Position numbers and translations under genes: made by a program. DNA of 28,091 nucleotides, taken from positions 1 through 28,091 of the IMG/VR virus record IMGVR_UViG_3300032607_000317, one strand, 5' to 3'. Source of the stretch: a virus. Shown one piece after another: positions 5,706-12,428 of this stretch; position 1 is the first letter of the stretch, and the number at the start of each line of letters is the position of its first letter. The notes beneath the pieces are model-generated. The model was not told where the DNA came from. It ran no database searches and was given only the letters and a program-made list of their open reading frames with translations.

Positions 5706-5943
5706 GCTTAAAGCGTTTGTTGTTCGGGTGCCTGCTAACTATATTGATAAAACAAACCAAATCCAACGTGGTGCATTTCAAACTGTAGTTATGGCACCAT
5801 CTGAGATCATGGCTTGGGAGACAGCTATAGCTTGTGATATATGGGAAAAACTACCTTTTGATATCCAATACGTTCGAGTATTTCCTAAAGAAGTATCCCT
5901 TTGCACCAATAAAGAAAATGACACCAATTGTTATGATGGTTAA
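5662..5943 (+). CDS. Unknown protein, 93 residues, overlapping the TerL 3' end
   Basis: From the ATG at 5662 the protein reads MQKEHTGWPSAATGKLKAF, then a FQTVVMAPSEIMAWETAIA segment. It looks like a small soluble alpha/beta protein; the spacing of aromatic and hydrophobic residues is protein-like. It overlaps TerL by 44 nt in another frame. No close Shine-Dalgarno is evident. An AAGGAG (5668-5673) lies just inside the gene, where no alternative in-frame start follows. The family is not recognised. The position after TerL suggests a late accessory protein. Confidence 0.5.
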   Translation: MQKEHTGWPSAATGKLKAFVVRVPANYIDKTNQIQRGAFQTVVMAPSEIMAWETAIACDIWEKLPFDIQYVRVFPKEVSLCTNKENDTNCYDG

Positions 5944-6181
5944 TGCCGACAGCGGCACTGTTTGTCGTATTACTTACAACGGCAAAGTTAAAGAATGGAA
6001 ACACATGTGGCCTGCTATAATGTATTATCGTCAATTAACAGCAAGCCATGAGATTGATGTTGATAACGCAAAAGTTTTAGAGCTCTGTCGAGATTCCATT
6101 CTGGATGCTGCATCCACCAGCTCCATAATTCCGAGCTCCCCTTGCTACGATTGTGCACCGAACAACATGGGGCCAAGTTAA
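5918..6181 (+). CDS. Possible small protein, 87 residues, antisense to the HNH gene end
   Basis: From the ATG at 5918 the protein reads MTPIVMMVNADSGTVCRITY, then KVKEWKHMWPAIMYYRQ. The first half is protein-like. The last part (after about residue 65) runs opposite the conserved HNH motif and may be only a shadow. It overlaps the 93-residue gene by 26 nt and the HNH gene by 167 nt. Alternative starts are at 5933 and 5936. It could be a real 3' end of the rightward operon, or noise. Confidence 0.35.
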   Translation: MTPIVMMVNADSGTVCRITYNGKVKEWKHMWPAIMYYRQLTASHEIDVDNAKVLELCRDSILDAASTSSIIPSSPCYDCAPNNMGPS

Positions 6182-6356
6182 AACGGGTTGTGTGTCCACC
6201 GGCTTTCTTAGGTACTAAATGATCTAGCGTAATCTTGTCAAAGTGTTTGCCGCATACATAACAACAACTACCCCATTCTTCTATAATTGATTTCCTAAAC
6301 TTAGCCTTTGTAATTTTCTTAGAAAGAAGTTCAGTTTCATCAATTTGGTGTTCCAT
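6015..6356 (-). CDS. HNH endonuclease, 113 residues
   Basis: The protein has a CYVCGKHF zinc knuckle (Cys32/Cys35 area), the catalytic DHLVPKKAGG (His46), the central Asn60 in FNLAPCC and the final His68 in SVHNRSKG. This is a full HNH motif. The C-terminal WNLDRALKLLRYQ is a common helical end of small HNH proteins. It would cut DNA with a metal ion. It could be a free-standing homing enzyme or a packaging-associated nuclease; both are known for phage HNH proteins. Its start lies 17 nt inside the upstream small gene. It is the last leftward gene and meets the terminase module head-on, with the overlap noted at 5918-6181. Confidence 0.85.
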   Translation of the reverse strand: MEHQIDETELLSKKITKAKFRKSIIEEWGSCCYVCGKHFDKITLDHLVPKKAGGHTTRFNLAPCCSVHNRSKGSSELWSWWMQHPEWNLDRALKLLRYQHQSHGLLLIDDNTL

Positions 6357-6522
6357 TTAACTCAGGAAGTAAGTAGGAATTAACCTCATGAACAAGCAAA
6401 TGGCCATCGCTAGCTGCCATTTCCTTTAGCATAGAAACCATGTTGTCTTCAACTGTGTCGGCATCGTAAGGGCTGTGCACAGCAATAAGAGCCCACACTT
6501 CGACAACATACTGATTAATCAT
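6340..6522 (-). CDS. Small unknown protein, 60 residues
   Basis: I place the start at the ATG at 6522, which overlaps the C39-like gene's stop by 8 nt (ATGATTAA). The open frame continues upstream to 6648, but that part is an antisense-like reading of the peptidase gene, and its hydrophobic stretch is probably an artefact. The protein reads MINQYVVEVWALIAVHS, then an acidic, soluble C-terminal part ending ELNGTPN. The function is unknown. It lies between the probable lysin and the HNH gene. Confidence 0.5.
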   Translation of the reverse strand: MINQYVVEVWALIAVHSPYDADTVEDNMVSMLKEMAASDGHLLVHEVNSYLLPELNGTPN

Positions 6523-7210
6523 CGTAAGGGGGATGAGGTTTGCACAAAATCGCCCAACCGCTATTAGGCCCATCAACAAGCCACCGACGATTAAAATTAA
6601 GGCGTGAGTAGTGCTGGCCGCGACCGCCAGCACTACTGATATAGCCACCTTGGATTAAATTTGCCTCTCCGTTGGGGTCGTTGACCACCCAAAACTGGTT
6701 GTTAAAACCCGTAAGCACCGACCAATGGCCCCCGCCACTTGGGTGCAAAGCACTGCCGTGGTGTAACCAGCCCACCGCCACGGGCCGATTGTGCCTAAGT
6801 TCATTTTCTACCAGAGTTACCGATGCGTTGGTGACAAACCGTGCATCTAGGCCCATGTTTTGCAGCGTTTTAACTTGAGCCATTGCGTCCGTAGTATCCC
6901 CATATCGACTTCTTGATTTGTTGTACGCATCATCTGAGTCAACACGTTTCCAATACTTTGCCACCATGGCGCATGAGCTACTGAAGCATTCTCTATAGCC
7001 AGTTCCACTGGCATTGTCCAGTTGGTATTCATAAGGCACGTCAATTTGTACAGAGAGTGAAGGCTTGACCGGGGGGTCGCTCCTAAATAACACCAAAAAC
7101 TCTGCTTTTTGCTTGTCGTCAAGCTGATCCCAGGCAAAATTCCAGGCAGCTTGTTGGTGGGCAAGGGGTGGTTGTACTGTGTTTTTGGCGGCAGCAAGAA
7201 AATTAGACAT
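6515..7210 (-). CDS. C39-like papain-fold peptidase, candidate endolysin
   Basis: The 231-residue protein has a 50-residue helical, Gln/Ala-rich lead, then a C39-type peptidase core. GYRECFSSSCAMVAKYW holds the probable nucleophile Cys75. GGGHWSVLTG carries His162, and VVNDPNGE carries Asp178 as third residue. There is no signal peptide or TM segment, so it would act in the cytoplasm or need a holin to reach the wall. Family knowledge: C39-like domains cut peptides, including wall cross-links or protein leaders. The location between membrane-protein genes and the terminase end matches a T7-type lysis region. I infer endolysin, but a protease role in virion maturation is possible. Its ATG overlaps the upstream stop as TAATG. 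Confidence 0.75.
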   Translation of the reverse strand: MSNFLAAAKNTVQPPLAHQQAAWNFAWDQLDDKQKAEFLVLFRSDPPVKPSLSVQIDVPYEYQLDNASGTGYRECFSSSCAMVAKYWKRVDSDDAYNKSRSRYGDTTDAMAQVKTLQNMGLDARFVTNASVTLVENELRHNRPVAVGWLHHGSALHPSGGGHWSVLTGFNNQFWVVNDPNGEANLIQGGYISSAGGRGQHYSRLNFNRRWLVDGPNSGWAILCKPHPPYDD

Positions 7211-7568
7211 TAATCGCGTTTGTAAGGGGCATGAATAGACAAGCTGCCACCCAACAGACGGCTATCGCCTGTTTGCAGCTCTTCATCAATAGGGTGTTCT
7301 ATGACAACCGGAAGTTGCGGCAGCGGTTGCGCCTTGCTCCAGTCCGCTTCTGCTTGATCAAGCTTAAACGGAAGGGTTAACTCAAACCAATACTGCTGCC
7401 ACGCTTGCTTCCAGGTTATCCCTGTTGCTTTTTTTCTTGTATAGACCTCAACGCACTAAATGCCAACTGGATAATGCTGTTGCTTTTCAAAGGGCTAAGA
7501 GCAATTAGCTCAGAAGCAAGCGCAACTAATACCCAGAACACTGGGTTTTCAAGAAATGCAAGAGACAT
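7210..7568 (-). CDS. Predicted -1 frameshift fusion of the membrane protein with a 72-residue extension
   Basis: The -1 frame is open from a TAG at about 7456 to the TAA at 7212-7210. It has no ATG or GTG, and its first TTG comes near the end, so a normal start cannot explain it. Slipping at 7434-7428 gives 47 N-terminal residues plus ATGITWKQAWQQYWFEL and a hydrophilic end (DEELQTGDSRLLGGSLS), 119 residues in all. The stop overlaps the C39-like gene's ATG (TAATG), so the gene order needs this frame to be translated for coupling. The alternative is initiation at ATA (7419-7417), placed on the stop like an ATGA overlap. The function of the extension is unknown; it would probably lie in the cytoplasm. 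Confidence 0.6.
7416..7568 (-). CDS. Small single-span membrane protein, 50 residues (0-frame product)
   Basis: The protein reads MSLAFLENPVFWVLVALASE and continues LIALSPLKSNSIIQLAF to a basic tail EKKQQG. One membrane segment (about residues 8-24) is followed by a short amphipathic helix. I recall similar small proteins (NPxFWVxxAxxSExIxLSPLKxNSxIQL) in cyanophage genomes, without known function. In this place it is a candidate holin or membrane scaffold. It ends five codons after a slippery A AAA AAG site. Reading on in the -1 frame adds 72 residues. Confidence 0.7.
   Translation of the reverse strand: MSLAFLENPVFWVLVALASELIALSPLKSNSIIQLAFSALRSIQEKKQQG
7428..7434 (-). promoter_or_regulatory. 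Slippery heptamer A AAA AAG (programmed -1 frameshift signal)
   Basis: The minus strand reads GAA AAA AAG in the frame of the membrane peptide, giving the same heptamer used by E. coli dnaX. A Shine-Dalgarno-like GAGG (7449-7446) lies 11 nt upstream, close to the dnaX spacing. A short CAGG-GATAA-CCTG hairpin follows three bases downstream, with the 0-frame stop in its loop. Confidence 0.6.
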
Positions 7569-7622
7569 AAAACTGTGGTGAGGGCACTACTAGCGTACCA
7601 AGCCAATTTTATTTTGGCTTCT

Positions 7623-7688
7623 TCAGTATCCTTTGCCGCCTTTCTTGGTGCCTTTGCCGCCTTTAGTGCCGGGCTTGGGTTTCATCAT
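7623..7688 (-). CDS. Tiny Lys/Gly-rich peptide, 21 residues
   Basis: The whole peptide is MMKPKPGTKGGKGTKKGGKG plus Tyr. The start ATGATG overlaps the upstream gene's TGA, so it is likely coupled. The composition (8 Lys, 7 Gly) is extreme for chance and suggests nucleic-acid or membrane binding. It is too short for normal gene finders. A 7-bp stem (AAGCCAA/TTGGCTT) follows the stop, without a U-run. The function is unknown. Confidence 0.55.
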   Translation of the reverse strand: MMKPKPGTKGGKGTKKGGKGY

Positions 7689-7933
7689 GGCTCAGCTTGC
7701 GTTTCCAATATTGTAACCCTGGTCTCAACTGCTGCCAGCCGGTATTGGGTTTCTTTCCTGTCAGCTTTGTAATCAAGGTGCAACTCTTCCAGCCGGTTGC
7801 CAATAGTCTCAACAGCTAAAGTAAGCCTCAAAGTAAGATCCCTGTTTTCACGGGCAGTTTTAGAGGCATTGCTCCAACTCATCCATAGCGCAGTCACGCT
7901 AGAGCCGGCGAGGGCCGCTACAAGTTCAAGCAC
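7685..7933 (-). CDS. Small membrane-anchored coiled-coil protein, 82 residues (holin/spanin candidate)
   Basis: The start is a GTG, with GAGGG a few bases upstream. Residues 1-20 (LELVAALAGSSVTALWMSW) form one membrane segment. The rest is charged and helical with heptad-like hydrophobics (ETIGNRLEELHLDY, YRLAAVETRVTILE), as in a coiled coil. This layout, directly after the fibre gene, resembles the T7 position of the gp17.5 holin and Rz-type spanin. Which of the two it is cannot be decided. The 3' end overlaps the Lys/Gly peptide. Confidence 0.65.
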   Translation of the reverse strand: MLELVAALAGSSVTALWMSWSNASKTARENRDLTLRLTLAVETIGNRLEELHLDYKADRKETQYRLAAVETRVTILETQAEP

Positions 7934-7958
7934 AGGCCCTCGGGTCGATGCCGCTAGT

Positions 7959-10900
7959 TTACTTGGCGCTACTTAAAATTGCTACTTGGGCTTCTAGGGT
8001 TTCTATGCGAGCAACGGCTTCTTGCAAAGCCTTAACCGTGTAAGCAAGTATTGCGTCAAGTTTTAAGTGCTGTATATCTTCGCCGTCTTTCTCACCGGAC
8101 GCACCTTCTGGTAAAACCTCTTGCACTTCATGTGCAAGGAAACCAACAAAAGGTTTTTCGCTGGCTTTAAACACCTCATAGTCTTTGTGGGTATAGCGAA
8201 CAGGACGCAATGCCTTTATTTTTTCAGTTGCAAAATTCTCAAGATTGACTACATCTTTTTTAATTCTGTAATCAGACGCATAAGCAAATGAACCAATTTG
8301 GCTGGTATCTATATATAAGTAAGCAGCGGAGCCATCCCAATGAATATTAAACACATTAGCGTCTCTAGTCGCGGCTTGGCCAGCACCGCACATAACGTTT
8401 AATGCGGCTGCGCCTTTAACTGTGTTGCTTCCTACATTTATTAAAGCGTGGACGCTGCTAATAGTCACAGAACCAACTATGTGATAATTGCCAGCAGTTA
8501 GCTTCATAACAGCATTGGTGCCGGCTTGCTCAAAAAGAACACTTTCGTGTTGGAAAGTAAAATCTTTCCACGCAACGCCAGGTTCTATAGCGCCAAAAAT
8601 AGCTCCTTTTGTATTGTTGTAAGTAATACCCAAGGCACCCATGTTTTGGCTTGCAGTAGAGGTCGGGCTAGCAGTATGAATTAATATCGCCGTAGTAGCG
8701 GCACCCCAAGAGGCACCAAAGTCAAAAGTGCTACCTGGTTCGCCAACTTTAATATCTAGGCAGCCACAAGGAAACTCTTCCCTTATACCAAGCCGTGCAA
8801 TTCCCGGTGAAACAGCAAGTACGTTTGCATTGCCAGTAGTTGCTACCGTAAATTTATTAGTATCTTGAAGAGTAAATTTTGTTTCTGTAGTATTTAATGT
8901 CATTCCTACAATGCCATTACGGGTTAAATTAACTTCATTGGTGCCAAAGAACATACCTGTATCTGGATCAGCCGCTATACCTATTACAGGTAAGGCAGCA
9001 GTACCATTACTGCCGGGGTGGAATTTTGCAGCAGTAGTTGTACCAGTCGTAGTCATGTTCTGAGCGCCGAAGTCGCCCGTTACTTTTGTGCCAGCAATAG
9101 CTGCAGCGGCACTTACGTCAGCGTTAACAATTACGCCAGCCGCAATAGATGTTGCATTGCCAGAAGAAGTAACGTCGCCAGTTAAGTTTGCGTTAATGGT
9201 TACTGTTGCAGCATTGCCCGTGCAAGCAGCAGCTGTTGTTGCGCTAGAAGCAAGACCAGTTAAAGCTGCTGTGATCGTGCCAGCTGTAAAATTTCCGCTG
9301 GCGTCCCGAGCCACTATTGCGCTGTTGGTATTTGCATCAGTTGCTGTAGTTGCAGAATTGCTTACCTTCGACGCCGTGGAAATAGTGGCTAACTTTGTAT
9401 CCACAATCGCGGCAGATGCGCTTATGTCGGCATTAACTATTGATGTTCCAAGCGAAAGCTTGCTATAAACAATAGCAGCAGAAGCGTTAATATCGGCATT
9501 AAGTATTGTGCCGTCAGTAATCATTGTTGAAGTAACAGTCCCAGTGTCGCCGGTAGTAACTACGGTGCCAGTTATATTCGGCAGGGTTAAAGTTGTGTCG
9601 CTAGTAAGAGAGGCAGCAGTTACAACTGAAACTTTATTGCTGCCGTTGGCAGTTGCTTCTTTAAAATCAATTGCTTGGTTGTTGCCCATGACTAATGCAC
9701 CAGTCATGGTGTCACCAGCCTTAAGTACGTTGCTACTTGCAGCACCTGTTACTGCACCAACAACGCCTCCGTTAGCGTTAAGGGCTCCAGTAAAGGTTGA
9801 TATGCCGGTAACCCCTAAAGTTCCCCCAATAGATGTGTTGCCGGTGGTATCAGCAACAGTAAATGCTGTTGAATCAACAGTAATGCCACCGTTAGCAGCT
9901 AAAGCACCGGTTAAAGTGCTAGCACCAGTAACAGCAAGGGTAGTTGTAACAGAAAGGGCGGCGCTAAGGGCAACGTCTCCAGTAGCTCCAACAGCAAGAC
10001 GGGATACTCCGTCAGTTGTAATAGAAAATTGATTAGCTCCTGGGCTGAATACACCAGTATTGGGGTCTCCGCTAAAAAATAATCCAGGCAATAACGCAGT
10101 TCCTAATGTAACTCCAGCTGGGCCAGTAAATGTATCGCCAGTTTTACTCATTAAGTTGCCAGTTGCTGTAACGCCGCCTTGCCATGCGCTGCCGTTATAA
10201 ACGCGCAGTTCATTGGAAGTTGAGTTAAAAACTAAATCGCCTGTGTTTAAGCTGGTAGTTGGATCACTAGCTGCAATCCGATACACGTCCGCAAAATTGC
10301 TTACAGAAGCAAGGTTTGTTGCAACGCTATTAACATCGGCAATGCTAGCCCCAACAAGGTTTACGTTAGCTATAGCCCCACTAACAGTATTAATGTTGGC
10401 GCTGTTACTAGCAACACTATTGACGTTAGCTATAGCTCCAGCAACAGTATTAACGTTGGCTATAGCCCCGCCAACAGTATTAACGTTAGTTATATCAGTG
10501 GCTACAGTATTGATCTCGCTAACTGCTTCGTTTAAATCACTAGCAACAGTTTGAATATCGGCAATATTAGTAGCAACAGTTGTTACGTCAGCAGAGATGC
10601 CAGCAACAGTGGTCACTTCTGTGGCTTTAGGAACTAAACGGTGGAAACTATAGGTATTTAAAGTTGCAGTTGTTTCAATCAGTACGCCAAAGCCAGCTGT
10701 TAGGACAGTGGTGCTGCAACCTGTAATCGTGACGGTATTAGCGCCTTGGCCGTTAGCAATAGTTACGGTGCCAGAGCTTGGAGTGCGGGTTGTAGCTATC
10801 TCTTTAATGCTTACAATTGTTCCTGCACCGTCATTAACGTCAGGGTTGGCAGCAGGAAAGCTGGTTTCGTTTGCAATTGGAACAAACCCGCCTACATCAT

Positions 10901-12428
10901 CTACAAGATCAACAATCCTTGCATCAATAGCCCCGGTGCTAGCAATGAAACTGTCGCTGCCTGACCAAACATCAGTAGATAAAATTGTTTCGGTAGAGTC
11001 CTGCCTGAAATAACGGCTATCGCTAGCCAAGGTTGTAAATACGCTGGTGTCTAAACCGGTGTAACCAGAAACTTCAGATTGAACAACGACTGCAGCTGGG
11101 TTGAGCTTGGCAATTGTCAGCTCTCCATCTTTAACGTTAGCCAACTCAACAGCATCATCAGCTAGCTTGGCGTTGGTAACAGCATCAGCAGCAAGCTTTG
11201 CTGTAGTTACGTTTAAATCGGTAATTTTAGCTGTCGTAACAGCATCAGCGGCCAGCTTGCCGGTAGTAACGTTTAAATCGTTGATCTTAGCAGTAGTTAC
11301 ATTGGAGTCTGCAATCTTAGCGGTAGTAACATTGCTATCAGCGATCTTAGCTGTAGTAACATTAGCGTCTAAGATTTTAGCAGTAGTAACATTAGCGTCA
11401 GCTATTTTAGCAGTCGTAACATTGCTATCAGCTATCTTAATAGTTGTAACGTTGGCGTCTAAAATCTTGGCAGTGGTTACATGAGAGTCGGCTATCTTAG
11501 CAGTAGTTACATTAGAATCTAAGATCTTAACAGTAGTAACATTAGCGTCAGCAATCTTAGCTGTAGTAACAGCACTATCAGCAATCTTAGCTGTTTCAAC
11601 AGCAGCAACACCAAGTTCAGCAACAGTAACAGCAGCAGCAGCAATCTTAGCTGTCGTTACATTGAGGTTAGCTATCTTAGCGGTAGTAACATTGCTATCA
11701 GCAATCTTAGCAGTAGTTACATTAGAGTCTAAGATCTTAGCCGTAGTAACATTGGCGTCAGCTATCTTAGCGGTGGTTATGTTAGAGTCTGTAATTTTAA
11801 CTGTAGTAACAGCATCAGTGGCAAGTTTACCGGTGGTTATATTGGCGGCTAAAATCTTAGATGTAGTAACATTGTCGTCTAATATTTTAGCTGTAGTAAC
11901 ATTTCCATCAGCAATTTTAGCTGTAGTAACAGCACTTGCAGCAATCTTGGCTGTAGTAATAGCGCCGTCTGCTATCTGCGCTGTTGCAAAGCTTCTGGTA
12001 TCAACGTAGTTTTTGGTAGCTGCGTCTTGGGCGCTGCTTGGGTCAGCAACAAAAGTAATGCGTTGGCTACCAGCTGTCATTAGGCCCGTAGCGTCATCAA
12101 CAAATATGGCCCGTTTCTGGTTGTCGTCTAATTCTTGTTCAAGGTAAAGGTTCTGCAAAGCAGTTGTATCTAGGTCAGCAGCAACCAGCGTTGCCCCGTC
12201 CGTGTAGTTCACCAACACGCTATTAATTGGTGTAACCCGCCGTACTTCTACCCTTAGCCCGTTAGTTGGTGCGGTAGCGACTTGAACTGTGGTTGAGTCG
12301 GCGTAGGTGTAAGCAGTATCAACGTAGTTTACATAGACCTTGATGTGGGCCTGGCTGACGTAGGGGAAGGTGATAGCAAATTGAGTGGTGGAGCCATTGC
12401 CGGTGTAAGCAACGTAGGAATAAGCCAT
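7959..12428 (-). CDS. Tail fibre with T7 gp17-type N-terminus and S74 chaperone C-terminus, 1489 residues
   Basis: Residues 1-145 match the T7 fibre attachment domain (SYVAYTGNGSTTQFAITFPY, VNYTDGATLVAADLDT, LYLEQELDDN). Residues 150-449 are 30 consecutive 10-residue repeats of the type AKIADSNVTT, probably a long thin trimeric shaft. A second repeat block with IANVNTVAGA units lies at about residues 603-712, then modules with DPNTGVFSPG and DPDTGMFFG. The C-terminal domain from about residue 1380 is a peptidase_S74 intramolecular chaperone. Ser1385 and Lys1390 in SDYRIKKD fit its autocleavage dyad, and FLAHEVQEVLPEG is also typical. The chaperone would trimerise the fibre and then be released. 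The ATG overlaps the gp16-like stop (TAATG). Confidence 0.92.
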   Translation of the reverse strand: MAYSYVAYTGNGSTTQFAITFPYVSQAHIKVYVNYVDTAYTYADSTTVQVATAPTNGLRVEVRRVTPINSVLVNYTDGATLVAADLDTTALQNLYLEQELDDNQKRAIFVDDATGLMTAGSQRITFVADPSSAQDAATKNYVDTRSFATAQIADGAITTAKIAASAVTTAKIADGNVTTAKILDDNVTTSKILAANITTGKLATDAVTTVKITDSNITTAKIADANVTTAKILDSNVTTAKIADSNVTTAKIANLNVTTAKIAAAAVTVAELGVAAVETAKIADSAVTTAKIADANVTTVKILDSNVTTAKIADSHVTTAKILDANVTTIKIADSNVTTAKIADANVTTAKILDANVTTAKIADSNVTTAKIADSNVTTAKINDLNVTTGKLAADAVTTAKITDLNVTTAKLAADAVTNAKLADDAVELANVKDGELTIAKLNPAAVVVQSEVSGYTGLDTSVFTTLASDSRYFRQDSTETILSTDVWSGSDSFIASTGAIDARIVDLVDDVGGFVPIANETSFPAANPDVNDGAGTIVSIKEIATTRTPSSGTVTIANGQGANTVTITGCSTTVLTAGFGVLIETTATLNTYSFHRLVPKATEVTTVAGISADVTTVATNIADIQTVASDLNEAVSEINTVATDITNVNTVGGAIANVNTVAGAIANVNSVASNSANINTVSGAIANVNLVGASIADVNSVATNLASVSNFADVYRIAASDPTTSLNTGDLVFNSTSNELRVYNGSAWQGGVTATGNLMSKTGDTFTGPAGVTLGTALLPGLFFSGDPNTGVFSPGANQFSITTDGVSRLAVGATGDVALSAALSVTTTLAVTGASTLTGALAANGGITVDSTAFTVADTTGNTSIGGTLGVTGISTFTGALNANGGVVGAVTGAASSNVLKAGDTMTGALVMGNNQAIDFKEATANGSNKVSVVTAASLTSDTTLTLPNITGTVVTTGDTGTVTSTMITDGTILNADINASAAIVYSKLSLGTSIVNADISASAAIVDTKLATISTASKVSNSATTATDANTNSAIVARDASGNFTAGTITAALTGLASSATTAAACTGNAATVTINANLTGDVTSSGNATSIAAGVIVNADVSAAAAIAGTKVTGDFGAQNMTTTGTTTAAKFHPGSNGTAALPVIGIAADPDTGMFFGTNEVNLTRNGIVGMTLNTTETKFTLQDTNKFTVATTGNANVLAVSPGIARLGIREEFPCGCLDIKVGEPGSTFDFGASWGAATTAILIHTASPTSTASQNMGALGITYNNTKGAIFGAIEPGVAWKDFTFQHESVLFEQAGTNAVMKLTAGNYHIVGSVTISSVHALINVGSNTVKGAAALNVMCGAGQAATRDANVFNIHWDGSAAYLYIDTSQIGSFAYASDYRIKKDVVNLENFATEKIKALRPVRYTHKDYEVFKASEKPFVGFLAHEVQEVLPEGASGEKDGEDIQHLKLDAILAYTVKALQEAVARIETLEAQVAILSSAK
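10290..10620 (-). repeat. Second fibre repeat block (INTVxxAIAN type)
   Basis: About seven clear decapeptides, such as VNTVGGAIAN, VNTVAGAIAN, INTVSGAIAN and VNLVGASIAD, plus degenerate flanking units. The recurring plus-strand word is ACAGTATTAACGTT-like. It is probably another rod segment of the fibre. Confidence 0.75.
11082..11981 (-). repeat. 30 in-frame 30-bp coding repeats in the fibre shaft
   Basis: Thirty units of exactly 10 codons occur without a single indel, consensus AKI(A/L)D(S/A)NVTT. Units diverge at the DNA level, mostly at third positions, but several neighbours are nearly identical, so recombination could change shaft length. Confidence 0.9.

Noticed and set aside
6523-6648. 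Hydrophobic N-terminal extension of the 60-residue gene as a holin
   Set aside because: It lies wholly within the C39-like coding region; the ATG at 6522 fits the overlap pattern of the operon better.
7600-7625. AAGCCAA/TTGGCTT stem after the Lys/Gly peptide as a terminator
   Set aside because: The stem is AT-rich and lacks a following U-run; the downstream lysis genes need readthrough.
11082-11981. CRISPR-like regular 30-bp repeats
   Set aside because: The period is all repeat with no unique spacers, and it encodes an in-frame protein repeat within the fibre.
9088-12009. Several plus-strand ORFs rich in Val/Ala/Leu (repeating ILAVVTLxSA) opposite the fibre gene
   Set aside because: They are the antisense reading of the decapeptide repeats; the minus strand carries a recognisable fibre with defined N- and C-terminal domains.
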